A model generated the notes under the pieces. It ran no database searches and was not told the origin of the DNA. It worked only from the letters and a program-made list of their open reading frames with translations. Positions 10,367 through 21,143 of a stretch of 64,000 nt of DNA are shown in pieces. The stretch lies in assembly GCF_033568475.1 (NCBI RefSeq), contig NC_133123.1, positions 158,921,753-158,985,752 on the forward strand, read 5' to 3'. How positions within the stretch are numbered: position 1 is the first letter of the stretch; each line of letters starts with the position of its first letter. This stretch comes from Henckelia pumila (lineage: Eukaryota > Streptophyta > Magnoliopsida > Lamiales > Gesneriaceae). Both the position numbers and the translations under genes were made by a program.

Positions 10367-11273
10367 ATGGCCTCCACGGACTCCACTGTACGTTACTCAA
10401 CCTGCTGTGATCTCTCCAACAACTGTCCCTCATCTCATCTCCTTCAACATAGCTGCTCAAGCCCCTCTCAAACTTACATCCACCTACTACTTCGCTTGGC
10501 ACCTCCAGTTTCAATCGCTCCTCATTGGATATGATTTACTTGAGTTTGTCGATGGTTCGAAGATCTGCCCGCCTTCTACAATTACCATCAGCAATGTCCA
10601 AACCCCCAACCCAGCTTACTCCTTGTGGGTTCGACAAGATCAACTCTTGCTCAATGCGATAATCGGTGCTCTCTCGCCCACAATCATCCCATTCATCGCG
10701 ACCTCATGCACGTCTGCTGAGGTGTGGGCTACACTTGCTAAAACTTATGCCGTTCCAAGTCGGGGTCGTATAATGCAACTAAAAGCACACCTTTATCATC
10801 CACTGAAGGGTACGAAGTCTATCACTGAATTTCTTCAAGGCATTAAAGCCAATGTTGATGCACTTGCTCTCATGGGTGTCTCTATAGATGCGAAAGACTT
10901 TACTCTCAAAATTCTCAATGGCCTTGATGAGAGCTACAAAAAACTCTCACATGCCATCCAAGATCGTGATACATCTATCACGTTTGATGAACTTCATGAA
11001 AAACTTTTAAATTTTGAAGACCAACTCTTAATCCGCACGCCTTCCCCATCTGGTCCAGCTACGGCGTTCCACACCTCTCGTTTTCCCAAAGCTGCAGTCC
11101 AAAGTCCTCAACGTTCCCTTGCTCCGACTCTTCCTCGTGACACTCGTTCTTCTGGCTCTTGGACAACTCGTCCCACCCATCCATCCTCTTCTTCGGCACC
11201 CAAACCATACTTAGGTTGCTGTCAGTTGTGCGGCGTCACTGACCACTCTGCCAAACAATGTCCTAATTTTTAG
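10367..11273 (+). pseudogene. Copia F gag with CCHC zinc knuckle
   Basis: The natural start is the ATG at 10367, but about one extra base near 10395 puts it out of frame with the long open stretch from 10407. That stretch encodes a typical copia gag (UBN2-type): LWVRQDQLLLNAIIGALS, EVWATLAKTYA and IKANVDALALMG, then a Ser/Pro-rich linker. A single CCHC knuckle ends it, with C-X2-C-X4-H-X4-C as CQLCGVTDHSAKQC. A TAG at 11271-11273 separates gag from protease in the same frame; such polyproteins are normally one ORF, so this looks like a CAG-to-TAG change. Confidence 0.88.
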
Positions 11274-13135
11274 TATGTTCCCTACAATACACAACCATTC
11301 AACAGTGCCTCCCGTTCGGCCTATAGTGGCCCTCAAGCCCATACTGCATTCCACCCATCAGCCATACCCACACCAGCTGAATGGCTCTTGGATTCTGGTG
11401 CATCTCACCATTTTACCACAGATCTTGCAAACCTCAACCTCCATTCCCCTTATGATGGCTCTGACTCTATTGTAGTAGACAATGGCGCTGGTTTGTCTAT
11501 TTCACACATTGGATCTACTGTCTTGCACACTTTATCTCTGCCCTTTTCCCTCACCAATGTTTTATGTGCCCCATCCATGACAAAAAATTTAATCTCAGTG
11601 TCCCAACTATGTCGAACTAAAAATGTTTCTATCTCTTTTCTCCCTTCGGGTTTTCAGGTGAAGGATCTCAACACGGAAGATCTACTTTTCACAGGACCAT
11701 GTAACCATGGAGTCTATGTTTGGCCACTCTATAGTTCTCTCCCTTTCCTGTCGTCGGCTTATCTTGCTTCCTCTGCGTCTGTTCCATTGTGGCATGCTCG
11801 TCTCGGTCATCCCTCCTCTGATATTGTGTGTCACTTAGTGTCCTCTAGGGTTCTCCTTGTTCCTATCAGTTATCAGTCCAGTTTTTCTTGTAATTCTTGT
11901 AAAATTAATAAAATTCGTAAATTTCCTTTTTTGCATTCATCTTTTACTTCCTCTCACCCTCTAGAACTCATTTTTTCGAATGTCTGGACATCTCTAGTAC
12001 TCTCTATGGATGGCTTTGAATATTATGTTATCTTTGTAGACCACTTCACTAAGTATATCTGGTTATACCCTCTTCGCCGCAAGTCTGAAGTTCTTCAGGT
12101 ATTCATGGACTACAAATATCTTGTCGAATCTTACTTTCACCACAAAATTATCACACTGTACACTGACAATGGTGGTGAATTTCTCGCACTCAAATCCTTT
12201 CTGGCTCAGCATGGTATTTCCCACCTCACTACCCCATGCCACACACCCGAACATAATGGTTACTCGGAGCGTCGTCACCGTCACATTGTGGAAACTGGCC
12301 TCACGCTCCTTCACCAAGCCTCCTTACCCGCAACCTTCTGGACCTTTTCCTTTGCCGCCACCACATACTTGATAAATCGCATGCCTAAACACAATCTTTA
12401 TATGCTCTCCTCCTTTGAGAAGCTTTTTCATCGACCTACCTTTGGCTTCGTCCCTATGAACCTCACAAACTAGCCCCGAAATCTTCCCCATGTGTCTTCT
12501 TGGTTTACTCCCTCTCTCAAAGTGCTTATCTCTGTCTCGATCTTTCAAATTCCAAACATCGAGTCTCTCGTCATGTCCACTTTGTTGAGTCGGTCTTCCC
12601 TTATAACTCTCCACCACCCAGCCCATCCGAACCTACCTCACCATCCATTTCCAATCCGTTTGTACTCCAGTTCCCTAGTGATGTGGCTCCACTACTCTCC
12701 ATGGTTCCTGCGTCCTCAGATCTACATATCACCCCGCCAGCCGAGCCTTCACCACCACCTGCTACCACCCACACACCACCTATACCTTCTAATAAAACCC
12801 ATTCCATGATAACTTGCTCTCGGAACAATATCACCAAACCAAGCCCGAAATACTCGCTTCACATCACCCATTCTTCCCTTGATCAGGAACCTACCTGTGT
12901 CATGACTGCTCTTCGTGATTCTCGATGGCAGACTGCCATGTCAGAAGAATTTGATGCTCTCTTGAGAAATGGAACTTGGGACCTTGTTCCTCCACACCAC
13001 ACTCAAAATCTTGTTGGCTACAAATGGGTATTTCGCATCAAGCGCACTCCTGATGTTCTCGTTGATAAGTTCAAAGCTCATCTTGTCGCCAAAGGTTTTC
13101 ATCAACGTCCTGGTATTGATTATCATGACACATTT
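11274..13135 (+). pseudogene. Copia F protease, integrase and start of RT
   Basis: The protease motif LDSGASHHFTTD lies near 11392. The pre-integrase motif LWHARLGHPS (near 11790) and the CNSCKINK zinc-finger part come next. The integrase core has IFVDHFTKYIW, LYTDNGGEF and HTPEHNGYSERRHRHIVE (D, D, E positions present). A frameshift with a small deletion near 12445 moves the frame before LAPKSSPCVFL. The C-terminal linker is followed by the RT start (DSRWQTAMSEEFDAL, GYKWVFRIKR, HLVAKGFHQRPGIDY). The sequence is cut at HDTF by element D at 13136. It is non-functional as it stands. Confidence 0.88.
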
Positions 13136-15247
13136 TGTGAGACCTCGATTCTAATCGGCTAATATCAAATAATCCATAATTAAACATCATTAATCAAAGC
13201 CTAAAAGAAAAGGAAAGAATTTTTTTTTTGAATGAATAGTGCCGCGCTCGATCCTAGAAAATTCCAGGATCGAGCGCACCATATTCCTGAACTCTCTGCC
13301 GAGAAAAAATATGTTCCACGCTCGATCCGGCAAAAAGCCAGGATCGAGCGCACCACAATGCTGAGTCTACTGCCTCAATAATTTCAGGGGCTGCGCTCGA
13401 TCCCAGCATTTCATAGGATCGAGCGCACCCTGGGCAACAGAATTTTTCCAGAAAACTAAACATGTTTCAAATCTCAATTCAACAATTCAACTCAATCTAA
13501 TATCAATCTAACATGCTCAATTCCGAATCCTACAACATGTAATCAACATACAAACTTCAATATTCATCATTCATAATCAATTCTAATATTCAACAACACT
13601 CGAGTTCTAAACATACTTTCAAAACATAAACTAGATTGGCATGCATTTCCAATTCTAACTCGAAGTCCCACTTCTATTCTTCATTCTCGTTCTATCTCTG
13701 TCGTCTCTGACTCGATCCTGCCCCACCTTTTGTCAAGCACACATACAAAGACAAGACAACAGCCGGATAATCCGGTGAGAATAATATTCCCAGTAAAATA
13801 GACAAACATGCAATATCAGATAAGCATCTCAAATCGAAATACATCAACTTCCAATTAATCAAATATCAACCATGCAAATCCCACAAGCATGTCTAAAACT
13901 CAATTCATATGCATAAATGCAATGCATGTCTTTAAAATCTGGGATTATCAAGTCGGATAATCAAAAGAGTTGCTGCTTTTGCTTTTGAGATCCCGAGGAC
14001 AAGATCACGTAAACGACTCACCGACTCTCCCAATCGAAGTGGTGCTACGTATCTCCATCCTCTAGACTTTGGTGCGACTACAAGGAGTATGCTAGCACTA
14101 GGTGAAACGACTACACCCAGGCCACTCACAATATAATCCCCAAAACGTCTATCATAAAAGGGTCGTCCTGCCCGCTGCTCAATTCAATAATTTTTGGCTC
14201 AATATGAATGCAATGCAAAACATAACTCTATTAACTCAAATAATCAAATAACATGCAAGTATGTGATTTTTCCGGAACACTCGAATCAAGTCGGATTCAA
14301 GTCACTCGTTTCATTCCAATCTAAGTCATCTTATACCTCTTTCAAACATCGATGCTCCAAACCTGGAAACAACAACAATACAAGAATTCCAAATCAAAAT
14401 TCCATTCCAAACAAAGTTCAACGATAAAGATAATTCAAGTCAACTTCCGAGGATGAGATCAACTCGATACCAAACCTCGATCAACTCTTCAACGATTCGA
14501 AAGCTGTCAATTCTGAACTCCGCTATCTTCAATCAATCTGTACGGATACAAACACAGTCCAATAACAATCCATCAAAACCAAATTAATCCCAAAACTCAA
14601 CAAAACTTCCAAAATTCTTAAAATTCAAACCGGCGGCATAACGGCTATAATCTGATAAACCGGAAACGCGGACAGCATTATATCAATCCAATAGACTCAA
14701 ATCAACCAACGTTCCACCATAACAATCCAATTATAACAAATCATAAAACTCAACTTTCGAAAATCCCTTCAAAAATTCATAACATATCCGAACGACGCTC
14801 TAATTCAAAACCGACAGATAATAAACGATCAGAACTCTGTCAAGAACAACATACTCGAATCTCGAACGATTCTAACAACATACGAAAAATAGAATGAACC
14901 TGATCGTAGAAAAACTTACGATAGAACGAAGCTCTCTCAGTCGTGATCGCTAATCTGCCTTCAGAAATAAATTCCAACGGACGGATCGACAAAAACGGAG
15001 AATTCCAAAGCTTGAAACTCACGTTTGGAGTTCTTCAATGGAGGGGAGGCGTGTGGGAGGGAGGATGAGTGAAGGAGAAGAGTCAAAGCAAGGTATAAAT
15101 ATCTAATTAAGTCCATATTTGCGTTTTAGTCCCTGAAAAATCCAAAATTTGCAAAAAGGACCCTGATCAAAATAAAGTCGGCTCTTGAACTCTGTGATCT
15201 CCGATTATTTCAAATAAAGTCAATTAAGATAAAATCGGGGCGTTAAA
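13136..15247 (-). repeat. 3' LTR of element D
   Basis: 2112 bp, near-identical to 16483-18590. On the minus strand it should begin TGTAACGCC, but its tip reads TTTAACGCC. The open frames of 60-65 residues inside it recur in the other LTR only because the LTRs are copies. Confidence 0.88.
13244..13436. repeat. Three GC-rich hairpins in element D LTR
   Basis: Hairpins lie at 13244-13277, 13319-13351 and 13393-13436. Each pairs GCGCTCGATCC with GGATCGAGCGC across a loop of 11-22 bases. They are spaced about 75 bp apart and each is followed by ACC. The same three occur in the other LTR at about 16593-16785, where the third has one arm changed (GGACCGAGCGC). On the element strand they lie near the end of the LTR, so they may fold in the transcript leader (inference). 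Confidence 0.8.
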
Positions 15248-16482
15248 ATTCTCCCCCTCTAAGAAAAGGTTTTGTCCTCGAAATCAAACACGGTTTCAAC
15301 ACGAACTCTGCCTCTCCAATTACTCCTTCAAGTCCGTCAATAAAAAATCGACTCATTCTCGTCAGTAAATCCTTCTAAGCTCATCACACATCGAGTCATC
15401 TCTGGTTCCAACTCAAGCATAACATCTAAAGTTCGACTCGTCTTATCTGGTTGCCCGTCGTTCTGAGGATATCGAACTGAAAAAAATTGAAATCAAACAA
15501 CAAAACCTCATCGAAATCTATGCCGAAAGAACGAGTGCATCAAGGATCTCTGTCTAAACTGACAGACTTCGGCCAAAACATACTATCTTACAAAATTTCT
15601 GACAGAAATCTAACATCTTATCATGTCTGAGAAGGGAATTCAACTACAAACAAAGAGAATTCCTCTGCACAATTCTGAAATAAATGGTTCATCTATAGAA
15701 TAATATCAAAGAAATTCTTGAATCAAAATTCTTACCAGAGGAACAATTCAACGGATAATAAAAATCCAAATCCAAAAGCCTAAGTACTATACTACCTAGG
15801 TCAATATTATTCCCAATCAAAATCCAGAGTTGCGACTAAAGAACCCAAAAGCTCAACAAGAAGGGAATTCATCATCTAGATTCCTCAAAAGAAATAAGGG
15901 AACTCACCCAAAATCCATCAGTCATAAATGTAGTCCAGAGAATCCCATATCTGATCGATCTCTACTAACCAGCTTTCACATCCGCGGTATTCTCATTACT
16001 CTTCAGAGTCGATGATTAAAACGACTGAAATCTCATCATTAACTCTTCAATCAATGCCAAATAGATATCCATCTGATCAGACGCAGTATAACTCTATCCT
16101 GACTGGATTCTATGCAGTTCGATTCCTGTTCAATATACATCAAGAACATATATCTCATACTCAAGCGAGTTAGAACACAATTACCTCGATCTTCCAACAT
16201 TCGGTGTCCAAAACCTCTTTCTCGAATAATTCAACCATCCCGAGAAAATTCGAATTCGAACCAGAAATCCAAGCAATTCATATCTCAAGTAAATCATGCT
16301 TTAGAATTTAATCACATAATCATGTAATTCAATTAATTCTCAATCAATAAAGCATGCTCGCATGGTATTTAATAACTCAATTAAATAATTCAAACACATG
16401 CGAGAATTCATTTCATGCGGACTCAATCTACCCCGCTCACTCTAATTCAGTCCAAGAATCTTATCTCTCTGATACCACTTAA
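15248..16482 (-). pseudogene. Element D interior: integrase fragment only
   Basis: The minus strand at about 15480-15390 reads YPQNDGQPDKTSRTLDVML. This resembles the gypsy integrase block HPQTDGQSERTIQTLEDML around the catalytic Glu, with the usual E of SERT replaced by D. The end reads FEDKTFS(L)RGGE-like sequence before the purine tract, as in many chromovirus elements. No gag, protease or RT was recognised. A few hundred bases near the primer site carry nothing I recognise. Confidence 0.65.
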
Positions 16483-18590
16483 TATGAGACCTCGATTCTA
16501 ATCGGCTAATATCAAATAATCCATAATTAAACATCATTAATCAAAGCCTAAAAGAAAAGGAAAGAATTTTTTTTTTTTGAATGAATAGTGCCGCGCTCGA
16601 TCCTAGAAAATTCCAGGATCGAGCGCACCATATTCCTGAACTCTCTGCCGAGAAAAAATATGTTCCGCGCTCGATCCGGCAAAAATCCAGGATCGAGCGC
16701 ACCACAATGCTGAGTCTACTGCCTCAATAATTCAGGGGCTGCGCTCGATCCCAGCATTTCATAGGACCGAGCGCACCCTGGGCAACAGAATTTTTCCAGA
16801 AAACTGAACATGTTTCAAATCTCAATTCAACAATTCAACTCAATCTAATATCAATCTAACATGCTCAATTCCGAATCCTACAACATGTAATCAACATACA
16901 AACTTCAATATTCATCATTCATAATCAATTCTAATATTCAACAACACTCGAGTTCTAAACATACTTTCAAAACATAAACTAGATTGGCATGCATTTCCAA
17001 TTCTAACTCAAAGTCCCACTTCTATTCTTCATTCTCGTTCTATCCCTGTAGTCTCTGACTCGATCCTGCCTTACCTGTTGTCAAGCACACATACAAAGAC
17101 AAGACAACAGCCGGATAATCCGGTGAGAATAATATTCCCAGTAAAAGAGACAAACATGAAATATGAGAAAAGAATCTCAAATCGAAATACATCAACTACC
17201 AATTAATCAAATATCAACCATGCAAATCCCACAAGCATGTCTAAAACTCAATTCATATGCATAAATGCAATGCACGTCTTTAAAATCTGGGATTATCAAG
17301 TCGGATAATCAAAAGAGTTGCTGATTTTGCTTTTGGGATCCCAAAGACGAGATCACGTAAAAGACTCACCGACTCTCCCGATCGAGGTGGTTCTACGTAT
17401 CTCCATCCTCTAGACTTTGGTGCGACTACAAGGAGTATGCTAGCACTAGGTGAAACGGCTACACCCAGGCCACTCACAATATAATCCCCAAAACGTCTAT
17501 CATAAAAGGGTCATCCTGCCCGCTGCTCAAATCAAGAATTTTTGGCTCAATATGAATGCAATGCAAAACATAACTCAATTAACTCAAATAATCAAATAAC
17601 ATGCAAGTATGTGATTTTTCCGGAACACTCGAATCAAGTCGGATTCAAGTCACTCGTTCCATTCCAATCTAAGTCATCTTATACCTCTTTCAAACGTTGA
17701 TACTCCAAACCTGGAAACAACAACAATACAAGAATTCCAAATCAAAATTCCATTCCAAACAAAGTTCAACGATGAAGATAATTCAACTTCCGAGGATGAG
17801 ATCAACTCGATACCAAACCTCGATCAACTCTTCAACGATTCGAAAGCTGTCAATTCTGAACTCTGCTATCTTCAATCAATCTGTACGGATACAAACACAG
17901 TCCAATAACAATCCATCCAAACCAAATTAATCCCAAAACTCAACAAAACTTCCAAAATTCTTAAAATTCAAACCGGCGGCATAACGGCTATAATCTGATA
18001 AACCGGAAATGCAGACAGCATTATATCAATCCAATAGACTCAAATCAACCAACGTTCCACCATAACAATCCAATTCTAACAAATCATAAAACTCAACTTT
18101 CGAAAATCCCTTCAAAAATTCATAACAAATCCGAACGACGCTCTAATTCAAAACCGATAGATAATAAACGATCAGAACTCTGTCAAGAACAACATACTTG
18201 AATCTCGAACGATTCTAACAACATCCGAAAAATAGAATGAACCTGATCGTAGAAAAACTTACGATAGAACGAAGCTCTCTCAGTCGTGATCGCTAATTTG
18301 CATTCAGAAATAAATTCCAACGGACGGATCGACAAAAACGGAGAATTCCAAAGCTTGAAACTCACGTTTGGAGTTCTTCAATGGAGGGGAGGCGTGTGGG
18401 AGGGAGGATGAGTGAAGGAGAAGAGTCAAAGCAAGGCATAAATATCTAATTAAGTCCATATTTGCGTTTTAGTCCCTGAAAAATCCGAAATTTGCTAAAA
18501 GGACCGTGATCAAAATAAAGTCGGCTCTTGAACTCTATGATCTCCGATTATTTCAAATAAAGTCAATTAAGATAAAATCGGGGCGTTACA
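16483..18590 (-). repeat. 5' LTR of element D
   Basis: 2108 bp. On the minus strand it starts TGTAACGCCCCGATTTTATC at 18590 and ends GGTCTCATA at 16483. The primer site follows five bases further on (16477-16467). It contains the second copy of the three-hairpin module. Confidence 0.88.
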
Positions 18591-18595
18591 CATTT

Positions 18596-19879
18596 AGTTC
18601 AGTCGTTAAACCAATCACCATCCGTATTGTTCTCAGCCTAGCGGTTCAACATGGCTGGTGTCTCCGGCAGCTTGACGTAAATAATGCATTTCTCCAAGGC
18701 TCTCTTGAGGACAAAGTTTTTATGGCACAATCACCGGGCTTCACTGACAGCAACTTCCCGACCTAAGTCTGCAAACTTAATAAAGCTATCTATGGTCTTA
18801 AGCAGGCGCCTCATGCGTGGTATCAGGATTTGAGCCGTTATCTTCACACACTAGGAATTTTAAATTCTCGCTCTGATGTCTCTCTATTCATTCTCAAGTC
18901 TCACGATTCCACTGTTTATTTTCTAGTTTATGTTGATGACTTAATTGTTACAGGCAACAACACGGCTTTCTTTGATGATATTATTTTCAAGTTAGCATCT
19001 AGTTTCTCTATCAAAGACTTAGGTCCACTATCATATTTTTTGGGAGTCGAAGTTCTCTCCCGGTCTCCTGGACTTGTCCTTTCTCAACAGCAATATGCAC
19101 TTGATATTCTAGCTCATTTTCACATGCAGAATGCAAACCGGTCCAAACACCACTTGCCACCAGCTCGACGTTATCTTCACATGATGGAGTTCAACCTGTC
19201 AATGCTATTGTGTATCGCCAAGTGGTTGGCAGCCTTCAGTACTTGCTTCTCACCCATCCTGATATTGCCTTTGCTGTCAACAGGTTATCTCAGTTTATGC
19301 ACTCCCCTTTTGAACACCATTGGATTTGTCAAGCGACTGCTTCGCTACATTAAGGGCACATTGAACTACGGGCTTCATCTTCTTCCAACTCAATCCCTTT
19401 CTCTTCATGTATTCACAGACTCTGATTGGGCCGGTGATCCCGATGACAGATGCTCTACTGCTGCATATGTGATATTTCTTGGTTCCACTCCTATTTCTTG
19501 GAGCTCGAAGAAGCAACGTACGATCGCTCGTTCTTCTACTGAGGCTGAGTATCGTGCCATAGCCACAGGCGCTGTAGAAATATCTTGGATCTGTTCACTT
19601 CTGGCTGAGCTTGGTGTCTCCCTGCCTCACACACCAGTGCTTTATAGTGACAACATTGGTGCCACCTACCTCTGTGCCAATCCGGTCTTTCACTCCTGCA
19701 TGAAACACATTGCTTTAGATTATCATTTTGTTCGAGACTTAGTCCAACAATCCAAGCTACGAATTTCACATGTTTCGTCCCCTGACCAACTAGCCGATGC
19801 ACTCACCAAACCATTATCTAGCACGTGCCTTCGAATTTTATCTACCAAGATTGGTGTTTCCTTGGAACCTCCATCTTGA
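18596..19879 (+). pseudogene. Copia F RT remainder and RNase H
   Basis: The frame resumes after the CATTT duplication with [27 protein letters not shown] and the catalytic YVDDLIVTG (near 18940). A TAA stop at about 18764 follows [11 protein letters not shown]. Between about 19150 and 19330 the frame changes twice: the other frame keeps VVGSLQYLLLTHPDIAFAVN. RNase H follows, with FTDSDWAGDPDDR, SWSSKKQRTIARSSTEAEYR, YSDNIGATYL and DQLADALTKPL, ending at 19879 just before the purine tract. The key acidic residues are present, but the frame is broken. Confidence 0.9.
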
Positions 19880-19886
19880 GGAGGCA

Positions 19887-20054
19887 TGTTAGCATATCTT
19901 CGGAAATCATGTGGTGGTTGATTTCATTTATTTCTTTGTCTAATATTTTAATATACTTATTTGTCCATATTCTTAGCTAACTTTACGGAGAATTATGTAT
20001 ATATTCATGCACAAATGATGAATGAAACAATGGTCTTTATTCTCAATCATTATA
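19887..20054 (+). repeat. 3' LTR of copia F
   Basis: 168 bp, TGTTAGC...ATTATA, the same length as the 5' LTR. It is preceded by the purine-rich tract CTTGAGGAGGCA. Confidence 0.9.
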
Positions 20055-20058
20055 TTAA

Positions 20059-20483
20059 CTAGTATTTCACTCGTGCGATGCACGGGATATTATTTTAATA
20101 ATTAATGATAAATATTAGTAAGAATTAAAATTTGAAAAAATAAATTAAATACAAATTAGCTAAATGGATTATATATTGTACAATTAAAAAATAAATTCTC
20201 TCCAAAAAGTACATGGTAACTTGTTCTTGACAAAAAATAAATATATAAAAAAATAACTCATCGCCAATAAAATGAGAAAGATAAGAAAAATAAATTTTAA
20301 ACTAAATCTTCAATGACAAAATTAATAATTTTCTTACAACGACGACATTAAATTCTCTATTTTGGAGGGAATTTCTAGATATCATTTTGTCAATGTCTAG
20401 TAAAAAATAAAAATGATAAAAAAATGTGTTAGATTAATTAAAACATAAGTAAAAAATTAAAGCTAATAAAAAACAAAAAATTA

Positions 20484-20531
<48 letters not shown>

Positions 20532-20739
20532 GTGATGTATTCATAAAGCAAAAAAAAGTAACAAAAAGGATTTTTTTCATCGATGACGTCCATATTCTTC
20601 AAATTTCTAAAACTCTTGAATTCAAACATCTTCTAAAGAAAAGATCATAAAAAATCTCGCATACATGTGTTTTAATTATATGAATTTGATTTTATATTTC
20701 ACTTTATTTTATGCAACAATAATGTTTTAATAGAAAAAA
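20059..20739 (-). mobile_element. Probable Helitron 3' terminus and body
   Basis: Read on the minus strand, the tip at 20059 is CTAG followed by T. Nine bases inside it lies a hairpin CGTGC-ATC-GCACG within the plus-strand stretch TCGTGCGATGCACGGG (20071-20086). A 3' CTRR end, a nearby GC hairpin and an A|T insertion point are the textbook Helitron signature. No replication or helicase protein is seen, so it would be non-autonomous. The 5' end is not located; the body is AT-rich, includes an (AT)n run at about 20487-20530, and is cut by gypsy element A at 20740. Confidence 0.5.
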
Positions 20740-20904
20740 TGTAGTGACCCGTATCCAGAATTATTGATTAATGAGTAATTAATTGTGTGATCATGTTTAG
20801 ATTTAGTAAAACATGATTAATTGATTTTCAAAAGGATCTAAGGAGTCCAAAAATGGATCCAGAACACTTGAAAATGTCCGGGAAGGTTCCGAGAGTTCGG
20901 AGGG

Positions 20905-21128
20905 TTCGGAGGCTCCGAACCAGGTTAGGAGGCTCCGAATAGGTTCGGAGGATCCGAACTCGGATCGGAGGCTTTGAAGATAATGCGTCATTGGTGACGT
21001 CACTGATGGGACTTCGGGGGATCCGAAGTCAGGATCGGAGGCTCCAAACAGGAATGGAGGCTCCGAAGTCAGGAACGGAGGATCCGAACCAGTTCGGAGG
21101 GTCCGAAGTCGAGTTCGGAGACTCCGAA
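20905..21128. promoter_or_regulatory. Palindrome array in U3 of gypsy A (5' LTR)
   Basis: About ten units of TTCGGAGGCTCCGAA or close variants are packed into 224 bp. The first perfect unit is 20905-20919 and the last, with A at the centre, is 21114-21128. Each perfect unit is a 7-bp inverted repeat around one central base and contains two CpG sites. A TGACGTCA palindrome (bZIP/CRE-type core) sits between units at 20995-21002. The array ends seven bases before the TATA box, so it occupies the expected enhancer position of U3. What binds it is unknown. Confidence 0.75.
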
Positions 21129-21135
21129 CTGTGGC

Positions 21136-21143
21136 TATAAATA
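21136..21143 (+). promoter_or_regulatory. TATA box of gypsy A 5' LTR
   Basis: TATAAATA in the context GGCTATAAATAGGGG. The identical box is at 41110-41117 in the 3' LTR. Transcription should start about 30 bases downstream. Confidence 0.75.

Larger units (their letters stand above)
13136..18590 (-). mobile_element. Gypsy-derived, coding-poor LTR element D nested in copia F
   Basis: Two ~2.1-kb LTRs (13136-15247 and 16483-18590) flank a ~1.2-kb internal region. The 5-bp target duplication CATTT is at 13131-13135 and 18591-18595. Orientation is minus: the primer site TGGTATCAGAG reads on the minus strand at 16477-16467, and a purine tract (GAGGGGGAGAATTTT) lies next to the other LTR at about 15250. 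The minus LTR starts TGTAACGCCCCGA, a common gypsy start. The interior keeps only a fragment of integrase, so movement would have depended on another element. The two LTRs differ at only a few percent of positions by eye. Confidence 0.88.
10148..20054 (+). mobile_element. Ty1/copia element F, interrupted by element D
   Basis: Paired 168-bp LTRs (10148-10315 and 19887-20054) begin TGTTAGCATATC and end ATTATA, with about seven mismatches by eye. The primer site TGGTATCAGAG follows the 5' LTR directly at 10316, and a purine tract (TTGAGGAGGCA) precedes the 3' LTR. Flanks are TTAAT on the left and TTAA followed by a Helitron-like end on the right, consistent with a 5-bp target duplication later split. 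Gag-pol is in copia order (protease, integrase, RT, RNase H) but is broken. A 5.5-kb LTR element sits inside RT. The short LTR suggests the Ale/Retrofit group (inference). Confidence 0.9.

Noticed and set aside
13244..13436. CRISPR-like array of regularly spaced repeats
   Set aside because: Only three units, each an internal inverted repeat, inside a plant LTR and duplicated with it. No bacterial context.
13932..15022. Frames of 60-65 residues at 13932-14129 and 14840-15022, repeated at 17280 and 18183
   Set aside because: LTR copies of element D; short, with no recognised similarity.
20905..21128. Heat-shock elements in the palindrome array
   Set aside because: Heat-shock elements need alternating GAA/TTC at 5-bp spacing. 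Here TTC and GAA are nine bases apart around a GC core.
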